64,000 bases of DNA from Vandiemenella viatica. Lineage: Eukaryota > Arthropoda > Insecta > Orthoptera > Morabidae. The translations under genes were made by a program, and so were the position numbers. The stretch lies in contig CM061919.1 of assembly GCA_031002005.1 (NCBI GenBank), positions 227,538,739 to 227,602,738 on the forward strand, given 5' to 3'. Positions 9,657 to 20,975 of the stretch are shown one piece after another. Position 1 is the first letter of the stretch. Each line of letters opens with the position of its first letter. The notes under the pieces were generated by a model. It saw only the letters and a program-made list of their open reading frames with translations. It ran no database searches and had not been told where the DNA came from.

Positions 9657-10320
9657 ATGACCCGACATCGACAAGCCGTAAAATCCTAAGTAAAAAAAAT
9701 TATCCAGTTTTCTGTCTGGCTAATCGGTGGGCTCCGTAATCGAAGAAACTGTCGACAACTGGTGACGAGAAGACTTAAGATCACCGAGGCTACACACCAC
9801 TAGGATTCAGAGCGTTGAAGTCCGTCAAAGATTTACGTTCAGCTGCTCATATGACTCGTCTGTTATCGAAAGCGTGACTCTGACACAATTACATCTCGTC
9901 GCTCTTTTCTATAACTTTTTCCTAACTGTAGGCCTACTGCTGTTTTCCAACCAACGGTATTGTTTGGGTGTTTGCTGACTCTTGGTGTTGCTAATCAGTG
10001 TGTTGAAACTATTCTTAGCTACAACTAACATTTCCCTTATTGGATGCAGAATGTATGTTAATTCCTGCCGACATTGGGGTTGTCCCTCAAAAACGAAGAC
10101 GACATTGATTGCATAGGATTGTCTAACACCTCAACTATTGTTCCCATTATGTACGAAATGGTTTAAATATACTCGCTATTTCTAATGAAAAGGAATTTTC
10201 TGTGATATCCTAAAAAAAATGCCTTATCAGTGCATACCATACACAAAGTATCCTCAACCGAAAATGATAGTATTTAACTTGCCTTTTATAGAGTTGTAAT
10301 TAATAAGTTATTAAAGTCCA
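9657..10320. other. No recognisable feature
   Basis: AT-rich; only short frames without family resemblance. Confidence 0.45.
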
Positions 10321-10321
10321 T

Positions 10322-10480
10322 TGGCCCTCACCGTTGGCTCAGTTGGTTGTGCATCTTGATGGTGTCCGACGCTGACACGGTGTTGGCTGGCTCGAATGTT
10401 GATGGTGGAAGAAATTTTCATCTTCATCAGGGCTTGGCCGGCAGGCTAGGAGTGGTGGTGCTGGTGCACACTTCCTAACG
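10322..10480 (+). repeat. Possible tRNA-derived SINE of another family
   Basis: A TGGCTCAGTTGG box-A-like element and a GGCTCGAATG box-B-like element lie about 50 bp apart, followed by GAAATTTTCATCTTCATC. Only one copy in the window, so this is tentative. Confidence 0.3.
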
Positions 10481-10603
10481 ACGAGATTGTGTACCATAGT
10501 TTTGGGTTTGTTCCGAAACTTCTTTGCAGTGCATTTGGCGTTGATAGTGATGCGTCCGTTTAAGCTTGGCGACCGCCTAGGTGTCTTTGGGTACCTCCCC
10601 CTA

Positions 10604-10696
10604 GGGTTGCCAACTATACTTTATAATAAAGTATCATACTTTATTTTTGATCTTTATACTTTTTCCTACCAATAAAATATGAGAAAATACTTCATT
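10604..10696 (+). repeat. AT-rich repeat fragment, related to 12226-12320
   Basis: Begins AGGGTTGCCAACTATACTTT; the same 90-bp block recurs at 12226-12320. It is the left end of a hAT-like element, cut off here by the adjoining LINE. Confidence 0.5.
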
Positions 10697-11775
10697 TCTA
10701 CATCTACATCCATACTCTGCAATTCACAAACATTGTGGGCGGCAGAGGGTGCTAAGAACCAATCTTAATTCTGGGCATTCCAATCCCGAATAGCATTAGG
10801 AAAGAAAGAATACATAAAAGTATTAGTACGGCATCTTATTTCTCCAATCTTATCCCTCCGGCCATTGCGACCCAAATAGGTTGGCGGAAGAAGTATCTCA
10901 CTGCACTCGTAGGTCATAGAATTTAGCATATTCTCCAATAAATTCAAACGCAAACGACGTCGTCTGTCTTCCAAATGATCCCAGCCCAATCTATGTATCA
11001 ATTCTGTGACACTTTCATAAAATCGAGCGGCTCTCCTCTGTACCCTCTCCACTGAGTCAATCAGGCCCTAGCGATACGGATCCCAAACCGCACAACAGTA
11101 ACCCAGATGCGCACGCACTAGTGTTTTATACGCTATCTCCTTTGTATGATTTTTACAATTCCTCAGAATACGACCTATGAATCGTAATTTAGAATTAGCT
11201 TTGCCTACGACGGAAGTTATGTGCATGTCCCATTTCATGTTGCTTTGTACTATTACCCCCAGATACTTCAGGGAATCAACCGTGTCAACAGCTGAATTGT
11301 TTACTTTGTACTCGTGAGTAAACTGATTCTTCTTGTTACTTATTCGCATTGCCTTGCACTTTTTGCAATTAAGTGTAAGCGGCCATATACGGCACCATTC
11401 GAAAATAGCATCCAAATCGCGTTGAATTTCTAAGCAATCGTCAGAGCACCTTATTTCCCTATAGATAACTGCATCGTCGTCAAACAATCGCAACCCGCAT
11501 TTAACGTTGTCACCTAGATCGTTTATAAAAATTAAGAAAAGAAGTGGTCCTATTACACTTCCTTGAGGAACGCCAGAAGTAACATCTACATTAGAAGAGT
11601 AAAGTATACAATACATGGAATGGAACAACTTCGTGCAAGAAAAAGTGCCTATCGGCCAGGAATTCTTTGTTCGCTCGTATCCTTTGATCTGTGTTCTTAA
11701 CCACTTGGCAGCCAGGCCACAAGTGTGGACCATCCACCTTGTAGCATTCGTGTCGACTCTTTGACTGCTCACCGT
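10697..11775 (-). pseudogene. CR1-like LINE reverse transcriptase pseudogene (family B)
   Basis: On minus, a 234-codon frame (11772-11068) continues after one in-frame TAG through 11052-10765. It has the RT motif SGVPQGS (residues 66-72) followed by PLLFLIFINDL, and the catalytic box reads FDDD (97-100) where the family has FADD, so the alanine is changed. Then YLGV and KWDMHI (thumb), and after the stop VERVQRRAARF, typical of CR1-type ORF2. The 3' end near 10697 has the TCTACATCTACATCC terminus. The 5' side (fingers, endonuclease) is missing. It is a dead, 5'-truncated copy with no sign of recent activity. Confidence 0.9.
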
Positions 11776-12224
11776 TATTTGTGAAAGTCAGTCATATGAT
11801 TGAAAAGCGGAGAATTCGCGGTTTCGTCTGTTTCTCGTCGTTTTGAAGTAGGAGTTTTCAACTTCATTATTTTTCTTTTACATTGTTAAAAAAGGCAAGT
11901 AATTCAGATTATGTTTGCGATAGTGGTAAGTGAAGCACCAGTAACTCAAAAGAAAGCAAAACTGGAGAAACCTAAACAATTACAAAAGTATTTTTTTTTA
12001 ATTGGAAGAAAACATATAACTGGATAAGAAGGGATCCTCAAAATAAATTCTTTGTGAATTCTATGCGCTGTGAGTTTTACCATTGCGTTAGCTGGGACTA
12101 GACAGGTAAGTCAGTCAATATCGATTTTCAGTAATTTTGAGAATATTTTGAGCATCATCTTTTGTTGAATAAATTGTAGTCCTAACTTAATGTGAAATTT
12201 TACCGCACTGGCCAGAGGCGTAAG
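11776..12224. other. No recognisable feature
   Basis: AT-rich spacer between the LINE and the next hAT-like repeat. Confidence 0.45.
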
Positions 12225-12645
12225 GTTGCTAACCATACTTTAATATAAAGTATCATACATTATTTTTGGTCTATATACTTTATTCTAACCATAAAGTATT
12301 CGGAAATACTTTATTTTTGGTAAACTATACAATTGAAGTAACGTTATTAATTTTCAAAAGACATATTCATGCATTATATGACGAAACGAAATGATGGATG
12401 AAACAGAGCGTCCTTAAATTTAATTACAAATGAGTTGTTTACTTATTTGTAAATCTAGATTTAGAATGTGATACCAGCTGTAACACTTTGAAATGAAACC
12501 AAAACTTAATAGCTAGTCCCATAAAGGCGAAAAAATGTGTATTTAAGACAATAAATACCTATTTTTTTCCCCTTTGATATACTTTAAATTTTCCTCTTCA
12601 AAATACAGATATCCTCTTTTTTTTCGAAATAAGTTAGTAACCCTA
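12225..12645. mobile_element. Degenerate hAT-like AT-rich element
   Basis: Left end AAGGTTGCTAACCATAC and right end GTTAGTAACCCTA are imperfect inverses. The interior repeats TATACTTTA motifs. No target duplication could be read. The first 90 bp match 10604-10696. Confidence 0.4.
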
Positions 12646-12659
12646 CCCCACACGACAAA

Positions 12660-13357
12660 CACCATATACTATCAGAGTCATCCATAATTACGAATTATCA
12701 AACTGGGGAAAGCAACAGGAAACCACCCGAGCTTATCTTCCCAGACGTTCCCTTGAGAGATAAAATATCCCCCATGGGGACTGCCTGCACCCGGATGCTG
12801 ACAAGGCGTTCATAGAAGAATCCATTCTCACCCGCTAAACACGGTCAAAATGAGACGAAGTGAATGAAGCTGCATCAATATTTCTCGCTCTTCGTACGAA
12901 TTCCTGTGTGAGTTCTGTGTTGCCGAGAGTATGCAGTTACACTGACCTTCACCAGGCGAAAACATGAAAAGCGATCATTACTTCTGCAGAATGTTTAGCT
13001 GTTTGAAACCGAAATAAGTTACGGTGCGGTACAAGAAATGCGTCGCCAGAGGCTATTAATACACAAAATTATTGGGATTAATTTTCACAGCATTCACTTA
13101 GCTGAAAGGGTAGGCATGTCACTCGTGTAGGCTCGTGTGTAGCAGACAGAGCAAAAGCGCAGTTTAGAAAGCAACGCTGCTGTAAAACGGCCTCTGCAAT
13201 TGGCGGTGTTCATTACGAGGAAGCGAGCTGGAACGAGAATACGTATAGTTCTCAGCAAAGAACGCGGCGGTTGCGTTACAACAGGCGGTGAAAGCCAGAT
13301 CGGCAGTGATACAGTTTTCTTTCTGCGACTGCGGAAACCCACGGCAAATGTCAAAGT
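12660..13357. other. No recognisable feature
   Basis: Two overlapping opposite-strand frames at 13094-13385 lack family signatures and are probably chance. Confidence 0.4.
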
Positions 13358-13371
13358 AACCCCGCAGTGTT

Positions 13372-13562
13372 GCCGGCCTCGGTAGCGTAGGGGCTAGAGT
13401 GCTAGCTCCGCGTGCCGAAGGCCGCCGGTTCGAATCCGGCCGCGGGCATGGATGTTAAGTGTTGTATGTCTGTGTGAATGTCCTGTCCGTCCTGTGGCGT
13501 CTATACACTGAAAGCAAATAAATCACCTTGAGCTGGCTGTATGGCCTCCGTTGACAAATGCC

Positions 13563-13610
<48 letters not shown>
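13372..13610 (+). mobile_element. SINE2 (second tRNA-derived SINE family), intact insertion
   Basis: Head GCCGGCCTCGGTAGCGTAGG with box A-like TAGCGTAGGGG and box B GGTTCGAATCC, then TTAAGTGTTGT, GAGCTGGCTGTATGGCC and a long A-run (13565-13612). Target duplication AACCCCGCAGTGTT (13358-13371) and AACCCCGCAGCGTT (13611-13624), 13 of 14 identical. Other copies: 43879-44128, 52607-52857 (minus), 58054-58258. It is not a functional tRNA gene. Confidence 0.9.
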
Positions 13611-13614
<4 letters not shown>

Positions 13615-13729
13615 CCGCAGCGTTCTGGGTGTCTTAACCTATGAAGGCACTGATCACCCTACAGCGAGGTCATTACAGTCTGAATAGCAGTTTCGTCCGG
13701 GAACGGGGGAAAGTCGTCCACAGCGTTAT

Positions 13730-14124
13730 GGGAGCGTGCATAAACCACGTAGTTCCAATTTGGCTTCCTGCGAACCCCCCCCCCCCCCCCGTAGCCCTAC
13801 GTGGCTTTTGCCTCTACCCCTCCCCCTCCCCCTCCCCACGTAGCACGTAGCTTTTTTCCCTATTGATTCCAGAAGGTATTTTGCAGTTTTCTCTTGTCAG
13901 ACTATTGTAAATTACATACGGAGATAATTAACTGAGGGAAATAAATATTCACACGCTGTTGTGAGTTCTGTTCCTCATTTTCACTTTGAAAAATGTTATA
14001 AAGGGAAAGCTACGTGGCTTGGCTCGGACCCTCCCCCCTTCCCCCACGTCGCCCAGCGTAGCCTTCCAGCCAACCCCTCCCCCCCCCCCCCTTGGACCGA
14101 GCCACGTAGTTTGTGCACGTTCCC
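13730..14124. mobile_element. Harbinger-like MITE F1
   Basis: Ends GGGAGCGTGCATAAACCACG and inverse ending CACGTTCCC, flanked by TAT (13727-13729, 14125-14127). Two C-rich tracts flank an AT-rich core. One of the better-preserved copies. Confidence 0.85.
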
Positions 14125-14204
14125 TATGAACGACCATCTCGACATCCGCCTACCGTCATGTCGGAAAATCGCAGAAAATCGAAATCTGGATGGCCGGATC
14201 CTGT

Positions 14205-14475
14205 CAGTTAATGGTGATTGATTACCTTTAGTTACTTCGTCCTCCAATTCACAGGTTACTGTCGTTGGTCACCAGAAGGTTTTACCTTCTCCGAAAGGTT
14301 AAATAACTACTGCTTTGAATAGATTAAATAGTTCCATGCAATGACACACCCAACGAATCACTTTTCATTTCATATTTATTTCTCCTTGAACCCATAGTAA
14401 TAACACAAATAAGGCAATAGACACGTCCAAAGATACTAAAGCACCAATGCACAAATATCCAAGCGATTAAACTCA
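14205..14475 (+). repeat. Dispersed repeat, copy 1 (pair with 58788-59055)
   Basis: Same-orientation match to 58788-59055, including GTCCTCCAATTCACAGG and CATATTTATTTCTCC. No terminal inverted repeats or long frame; possibly an LTR or 3'-UTR fragment. Confidence 0.6.
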
Positions 14476-15180
14476 CAAACAAATCACAAACAAAAATGTT
14501 GACGACGACTGACAACTAGTTCTGCTCGTTATCTCCGCGCGTTTAAATAAGCGCTGCAGAAACATCCAGAAGGCAATGAAAAGAGTCGACAAACGTTTCT
14601 CGAGCGTTAACAATTCGTCAACAAATAAATCCATACAAAAATGTTTACGAAGTGTACAAAACAACTCACAATCATTAGAAAACACATTAAAATGAAAGTT
14701 AATACTGTTTACATGCATTTACAAATAAAGTTGTCAAAACTGTTGGAAATTGTTCTCCAAACATCATAGCTCACATCAACATTTACTATCACAAATATTT
14801 AACTAATGTTTCATACATAATACTCTCTTTGATCGTATTACATATCGTTTACAGAGTTTCTCTCCATAAAACAACGTTCATTTACATGACGAATATACAC
14901 AAATTGACAGTTAATCACACGAAAAAAATAGAAATACACGATTAATCAACTCCAATCTTATTATACATATTTTTTAAAATAAAATTCCGTAAAAGGACTG
15001 GGTCTAAGGGCTGTTATTCCTGGATTCGACACTGTAACCTCGGGAATGCGATGCTCTGACGTTAACGTTCATCCCAAGTTTCCATCATCAGAAACGTGAC
15101 AAACTTCATGAATGTTATGACGGGGCAACAAGGATTAGGTGACGCTAAAAATGGACAGGTTCCTTCGTCGTGCTTCAATG
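14476..15180. other. AT-rich, no clear feature
   Basis: A possible antisense SINE1 head fragment lies near 15015-15085 (GCTCTGACGTTAACGTTCA). Nothing else stands out. Confidence 0.35.
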
Positions 15181-15189
15181 TACCTGGCC

Positions 15190-15345
15190 TGGAATTAGGG
15201 ACGACTAGTGTTCGATTCCCGATTCGGCCATCCAGATTTCCGTTTTTAGGAATGGTTACTTCAAAATGCCATGGTGGAATTTCTTTCGTTCCGTGCCCCA
15301 GCATTTACAGGTTCTAATGATCTCGTCTTTGACGAACAGTAAAGC
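15190..15345 (+). repeat. Old SINE1 copy
   Basis: Box B-like GTGTTCGATTCCCG, then CGGCCATCCAGATTTCCG, a diverged body and CTAATGATCTCGTC. Head missing. Confidence 0.65.
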
Positions 15346-15481
15346 GAGAGCAGAAAATTAACCCGCTGCATACTCCTCATTCACAGGCAAAATCTCTCTA
15401 GCGAACGCTGTCTGGTAAAGAAGAAAAATGACACAAGAATATGACTATTATAGTCTCCTAGATTATTTTCACCAGTTAGAT

Positions 15482-15793
15482 CAGAGGTGACCAACCCGCG
15501 GCCCGCGAGGTTCATCATACTTTTACAAAATATTTTTTATATTTCATTTTTAGTGTTATATATTTCTTTACCATATGCGTTTAGTATCATTATTATTATA
15601 TTATCTATTTTTACATGTAAGAATAATAGTAAACACAATAATAGCAACTCATTATGTTTCAATTTTTCACTCCAAAAAAATGTCTATAGTGGGTCTAAAT
15701 CTAATATGGGGATATATAATTTTATTTGCGGCCCGCGGAGAAATGATACAGTTCCAAAGTGGCCCGAAAGATCATTTGGGTTGGCCACCCCTG
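15482..15793. mobile_element. hAT MITE with perfect 8-bp duplication
   Basis: Ends CAGAGGTGACCAACCCGCGG and GGGTTGGCCACCCCTG, inverse, of the common hAT CAGRGGTGNCCAA type. The duplication AGTTAGAT is perfect (15474-15481, 15794-15801). The interior is AT-rich, with GCGGCCCGCG near each end. Confidence 0.9.
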
Positions 15794-15801
15794 AGTTAGA
15801 T

Positions 15802-16460
15802 TAATGTCATTGTTTCTGAACATGTCTTTCGGGGTTCCGTTTTATTCGCATTCGATTTCTTTATTTTTATTCCCCTTCTCCTTTCGTTACGATTACTTCA
15901 TCTGCACGTACTGTACTTTCTGTCCGTTCTTGCGCTGATCCTCGTTGTTTTTCTTCTGCAACTAAAAGCTATCGAACAGAAAAAATGTCTTTTAAATGAA
16001 TAAGATTTCTTATTCACTTATTTCTGTCCACTTTCAATACATTATTATCATTATTACTAAAAAGTAACTTTCTTCTTAATTCTGCTTCATTAACTTTTTT
16101 TTTTTTTTTTTACGTTTATAACACTCCAATTCTAAATTACATATCATATTAATCCTTTGAAGCTATACCAGCATTTAATACATTTAATACAAATCTGTAC
16201 TCATTTTCCCTTAATATTTTTCTTTTACGGACACTTTTTGTCTCATCGTCAAATTCATCAAAGTCCCCGCTAACAATAATCAGTCACCAAAGATTTTTCC
16301 TCTCTTCTTCACTTCCGACAATACCATCTTTATTCACCATCAAAGATGTTATTATTTATCTGATTCTGAAACATATAACTATTTAATTGCTCTTCATATA
16401 TTAATAATGTGTTTTCCATTTGTGACCTTGTGACCTTACCGTGTGCATATAAACTATTTT
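15802..16460. other. AT-rich, no feature
   Basis: Includes a T-run at 16095-16111. No frame or repeat match seen. Confidence 0.45.
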
Positions 16461-16461
16461 T

Positions 16462-16692
16462 CTTTTTTTGATCCGGCTTTACGCCTCGTCGAGGTTATTA
16501 GATGAAGGAAAAGGGAGGGGGCAAGGAAGGTGAAGGAATTCGGTCATGGCCTTTTGAAGAACCATCCAGCAATTTAGCTGAACTCATTTGGAGAAACCAT
16601 GGAAAATCCAAATCTGGATGGCCGGTTGGGGATTCGAACCCATGTCCTCCCTAATGCGGGGCCAGAGACTTACCGCTCTCCCGCCACGCTTG
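16462..16692 (-). mobile_element. SINE1
   Basis: Antisense copy with GGCTTTACGCCTCGTCGAGG tail, body, GGGGATTCGAACCC box B complement and head complement ending CCACGCTTGG. Confidence 0.85.
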
Positions 16693-17464
16693 GAAAGCTT
16701 TTCTGTCTAAAGCGGTAAGTACTCTGATGTTCCGTTAGTATGAAGTTTCTTCGCCGAACGGATCGAGAAAGTCAGTAAACTGCAGAGGAAAGTAGGTTTA
16801 TACTTTATGCGGTTTTACTGATAGTGTTATCATGCAGTATAAACCACACAGCCTCTCAGATAGCAAAACTACGCGGTATTTACTGGTTCCGAGATAAAAC
16901 AAACTGTCCCATATAAATTCTTACCTGACTGCACAAACAGGATGTTGCAGAAGATAACAAACAATTTATGTAACTAATTCTACCCAGAGTCAGATTGCAG
17001 AGCAATTTACTTTCAGTGAAAATACCAGAATGAAACTATGTATCTTACAAACCCAACCAATGGAAATAAATTAATCAGTGTTTCCCAGAATACCTGACTT
17101 TCAGTATGCATTCCTGTGCTAAACATTTCCGCATTCTCTTGCTCCATAAATATTGACACCGATGCGTTTTCTGATCTCCGTGTACTTGTTTACTTTATTA
17201 TTAATGTCGCTGAAGCGCCCTATTGTAGTAGCTTCGAGTTTCGACCATGCCAGTGTATTCCACAGTGTGTCCCAGGTCACGTGGGCGATCCTAAGCCGCC
17301 TAGTTTCACCGGGTAGGACGCACAGATATCGCCCAAAAAGATGAAAGTCTCTACACAGCGAAGACATTACTGCAGCACATTTCATGTGCTATTTCAAAGT
17401 TATTTTCGTGTCATAGCAACCTTAACGTGATGATTACGTAATTTTAACGGCTACCATCATAACA
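16693..17464. other. Mostly plain; possible weak LINE relic
   Basis: The minus frame 17119-17385 contains NNKVNKYTEIRKRI, which loosely resembles the thumb region after the LGS motif of RTE-type reverse transcriptases. Too little remains to call. Confidence 0.2.
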
Positions 17465-17466
17465 TA

Positions 17467-18131
17467 CAAGGGGTGATCAAATGAAAAGGCACGAAACGAC
17501 GTAAAAACGTAACAGTTAAATATTTGCATATTCCGCTATGGGAGAACGTAGCGAGACATCTCGGGATGCGATTGGAGTCTCTGACTGGGATCGGAGCATG
17601 CGCGGGCTCCCGCATGCGCAGTAGAGAGCAGAGGCTCTTATCAAAAGCGGCGTCCAAATGATGCGGCAGTCCGTATGAGGACATGATGGCGTACAGGTGG
17701 GGGATGTGTACTGTGAGACACTCCGACGCCTATGCAGGTCCATCAAGAACAAAAGACCGGGGCTGCTCACGGAGGATGTGGTTGTGCTCCATGATAACGC
17801 GCGTCCACACGTCTCCAGAGTCACACACATGGAACTGGCCAAGTTCAAGTGGGAGACGTTGGACCATCCGCCCTACAGTCCGGACATGTCGCCCTGCGAT
17901 TTCCATGTGTTTGGTCCACTGAAGAAACACCTGAAAGGGAAGCGCTTCAACTCGGACGACGTACTCAAGGACGCTGTGAAGGACTGGGCCACAGGAATTC
18001 TGGGAACAAGGAATCCTGCGGCTTGTTCATCAGTGGGATCGTTGTGCTCAGGCCTATGGTGTATATTTTGAATAAAGTCTACATTTGTACCCACCGTGTC
18101 GTTTCGTACCTTTTCATTTGATCACCCCTTG
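17467..18131 (+). mobile_element. Internally deleted mariner element
   Basis: Inverted ends CAAGGGGTGATCAAATGAAA and inverse, with TA on each side (17465-17466, 18132-18133). At 665 bp against about 1.3 kb for a full mariner, the N-terminal DNA-binding part and first catalytic Asp are gone. The retained frame 17697-18071 carries LHDNARPH and YSPDMSPCDFH with exactly 34 residues between the two Asp, the DD34D mariner signature, then GPLKKHLKGKRF. The end of the frame is shifted. Non-autonomous. Confidence 0.93.
17697..18071 (+). pseudogene. Mariner transposase C-terminal remnant
   Basis: A 124-codon remnant inside the mariner at 17467-18131. It has the second Asp (HDN) and third Asp (PCD) of the DD34D catalytic triad and the KKHLKGKRF motif. 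It lacks the HTH domains and first Asp, and the last 25 residues or so are out of frame with the family consensus (compare the second copy, which reads FWEQGILRLVHQWDRC). Not functional. Confidence 0.9.
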
Positions 18132-18133
18132 TA

Positions 18134-18949
18134 TGATTCCACATTAGATGCAAAAAGAACGATATCTGTAAACAAATGGCACATCATAGATTCGTGGAAA
18201 CTGCTACAAATATTTAGAGCCTCTACGACATGGTCAAAAAACAGTCAACAATTTCTTCAAATAGTTTTTATGATTCAGTGTCCGAAAAAAATCGTAAATG
18301 AATTAAGTTTCTAATTTCAAATTTACTCTTTATACGTGTTTTGGTGATCCAAAACCAAATAAGATATTTAATATTTTGCAAAATTTTATTCGGGGGGTTA
18401 CACGGAAATTGTGTGTGGTTTCCGTGTTTAGAGCTCATTAAGTAGAGGGCTGAGATATTTTCGTGTTTCCATTTTCCTCAACCCCCCCCTCCTCCATACC
18501 CCACTCCCTCTCGCTGGAAACTAAAGACATGAGTGGCTGTCAAAGTTTTCAATTTTGGGCGATTTTTGTTACCGGTTCTATCTTTTTTTTTCTTTCTTTT
18601 AAAAAAGGCACTGGCAAGGAACTTGAAATTTGACCTCAGTATCGTCTGTATGCTATATTCAAATAACATTTATTTACATTCCATAAGCTTTGTGAGCAAA
18701 ATAATAAAATGGTTTTGAAGCTACTTTGTTGGATGTGAGTATCGTTTTACTGAAAGTGCATTGCATTCGAAAGTATTTATAGTAAATTTGATAGCAATTG
18801 TATTAGCAGCTCGTTCGGCAACTGTGCATTTCATCCTAAATTACATATAGTAGAAAACCAGATTGTCGTATGGCACTGTAGGCCGGGAAGATCCCGACGG
18901 ATTGTTCGGCCGCCTATTCGCCGCTCAATGCGCCTTTATTGTGCCTAAC
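18134..18949. other. No recognisable feature
   Basis: AT-rich with C-run and T-run tracts near 18480 and 18585. A short CCTAACTAACCTAACCC stretch at about 18943 is too short to be telomeric. Confidence 0.4.
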
Positions 18950-18954
18950 TAACC

Positions 18955-19160
18955 TAACCCGGTAATCCTGGGGACCTGCAGTTTAACGTGGAATCCGAAC
19001 CACAGAAGCCTTCTGGCGTACTTCACATTACACAGCAAGTTGTGCCAGAGGCGAAGGTCGGGTTAAGGGCGGTTGAAAATCTCAGCCAGGACCGCCATTC
19101 GAAGCGGGAACCTTTCGATTTCCAGCTAGACGCCTTTACCACTGAGCCACCAGACTGCAG
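18955..19160 (-). mobile_element. SINE3 (third tRNA-derived SINE family)
   Basis: Read on minus: TGGTGGCTCAGTGGTAAAGG (box A) and a GGTTC-type box B region, then a body with GACCTTCGCCTCTGGCAC and TGGAATCCACGTTAAAC-like motifs (as read, GGATTCCACGTTAAACTG). A second copy is at 28697-28860. No target duplication found. Confidence 0.65.
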
Positions 19161-19377
19161 CAGTATTTTACTGGAATCAAACTATAGGGTTAGTGCTGCT
19201 GACTGCAACGTGGGGCAGCGTTGTGTATTCTGGAACGAAGTTCGCTGCTTAATTTTATTTTTGTGCCAAGCGACTCCCTCTGAGCTTCACAAAACGAGAT
19301 ATCTATTAAGGCAGTTAGACTATGGAGTCTTAATTTCGTGAGGCTCGACTCGCACTTTCCCGGTTATTTATGTGGAA

Positions 19378-19590
19378 GTTACTGCTTAACGCTCTGGCCT
19401 CGCATTCTGGAGGACGCTGGTTCGAATCCCCGTCCGGGCATCCAGATTTGGCGTTTCCATGATTTTCCCAAATCGCTCCAGGTGAATGCCGGTATGGTTT
19501 TTTCCAACACCGAATTCCTTCCACTTCCTTTCATCCCGCTTATGATGACTTCGACGTCGAAGAGGCGTAAAGCTATAAGGAAAGAAACAA
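19378..19590 (+). mobile_element. SINE1
   Basis: Head from CTTAACGCTCTGGCC, box B GGTTCGAATCC, body, and tail GACTTCGACGTCGAAGAGGC...AAGCTATAAGG with an A-rich end. Confidence 0.85.
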
Positions 19591-19600
19591 AACATAAATA

Positions 19601-20903
19601 AATAAAAAAACAACTCAAAACTAACAGTAACGGCACCACTATGTTTAAGCCGAGAAGCCTACATTTGACAAAGTGTGACGCTATATGTTTCCTTTTAATT
19701 CCGTTACGATCTGCTGATTCTGGAGTTTGTATTGTTCATTGAATTTATATAGCAAATGTTCGGAACAGGTTCAACCAATTCATATAAAAATTCTGTCTGA
19801 GAAAGACACTAATCAGGCAGCAATTACTGAACATCTCGTAACTTCGAGGGAAACCCAAAACATATGAAAGCTTCACTTAATGCGCCATTGCGTCACTCTC
19901 TAGTATGATCGTTGCAGAAACAAAAAATGAGGTAAAGGGAACTGACGAAGTCGTCAGCGAAATTGTGCTTGTCCCTTTGCCGTTTGCGTTTAGTTAAATT
20001 TCTATTGGTGTTTACACACAGTACTTTGTCATATTTCAGATTTAACGCAGTCCTGTGTCATTTACTATTGTAGGCTAATTTCTTTGTCTTGATATCTCTG
20101 TTTGAACTTTCTCCTTCGTATACTCAAATTATGTAGTTCATTCTTTCTTCTGTTTCCCACATATACTGATATGAGAGCCACCATCCTATTGTGTGGTATT
20201 CTTGCTAAACCAATCTTCGGTGATTGGCCTGCTGTGGGATTGGCTGAGGACTTGCATTATTCAAAGTCTTCCGAGTCACGCTAGTTGCGAGTGCCTGAAG
20301 CTACCTTAACGGAGGGCTATCTATTTTTGTAGTATTGGCTTCTTAGGGAGCAAATGGATTGGTTTTCCTTGGGAATACAGGAACGGTTATATTTCATTAG
20401 TTGATGCAACATTTTCACTATCTCAGTCTTTGCATCAAGTATCTCCATGCACAGTGGTTACGGATATACATCTTCCACATCTCTCCTTATCTTCGTTGAA
20501 CACATGACAGCTACAGTTAATCGCAAATCACTGTGAAATTGATACATTTTTCATTTTGTTTTCTGCTGCCAGTTGTTAATTAGACTTGAGCAGTAGAGTT
20601 GTGTATAACAGCGAATACACAGTCTGAGAACTGTAAAAGATTGTTGCTTTAATTGGATAGAAAAGACACGAACATGGGCATGGCATCCATTTGAACCAAT
20701 CGTGTATAGCTTTGGACCTTCAAGAAGTGCCTGCACTCAGTCTTCCGCCAATTATCCATGATTAGTTTCTGTTCCATAAACATTCAAAGGGTGCCATTTA
20801 AAGATAACAAGTTTTCGAGCAGAACCAGCTGCTGGGCAGAGGTCAATCTAAGTAGGTCTTTGCTCTTCTTTCTTCCTCCTTCGTTTTAACATGGCTATGG
20901 AAA

Positions 20904-20904
<1 letters not shown>
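19601..20904. other. No recognisable feature
   Basis: Plain AT-rich sequence with short frames only. Confidence 0.45.

Positions 20905-20973
<69 letters not shown>
20905..20973. repeat. (AT)n microsatellite
   Basis: About 33 TA units with one G interruption at 20938-20940. It is immediately 5' of a LINE fragment. Confidence 0.95.

Positions 20974-20975
<2 letters not shown>

Noticed and set aside
13372..13450. tRNA gene
   Set aside because: Box A and box B are present, but the segment is the head of SINE2, with a long non-tRNA body, A-tail and target duplication.
18940..18960. Telomeric (CCTAA)n repeat
   Set aside because: Only about three imperfect units; could easily be chance.
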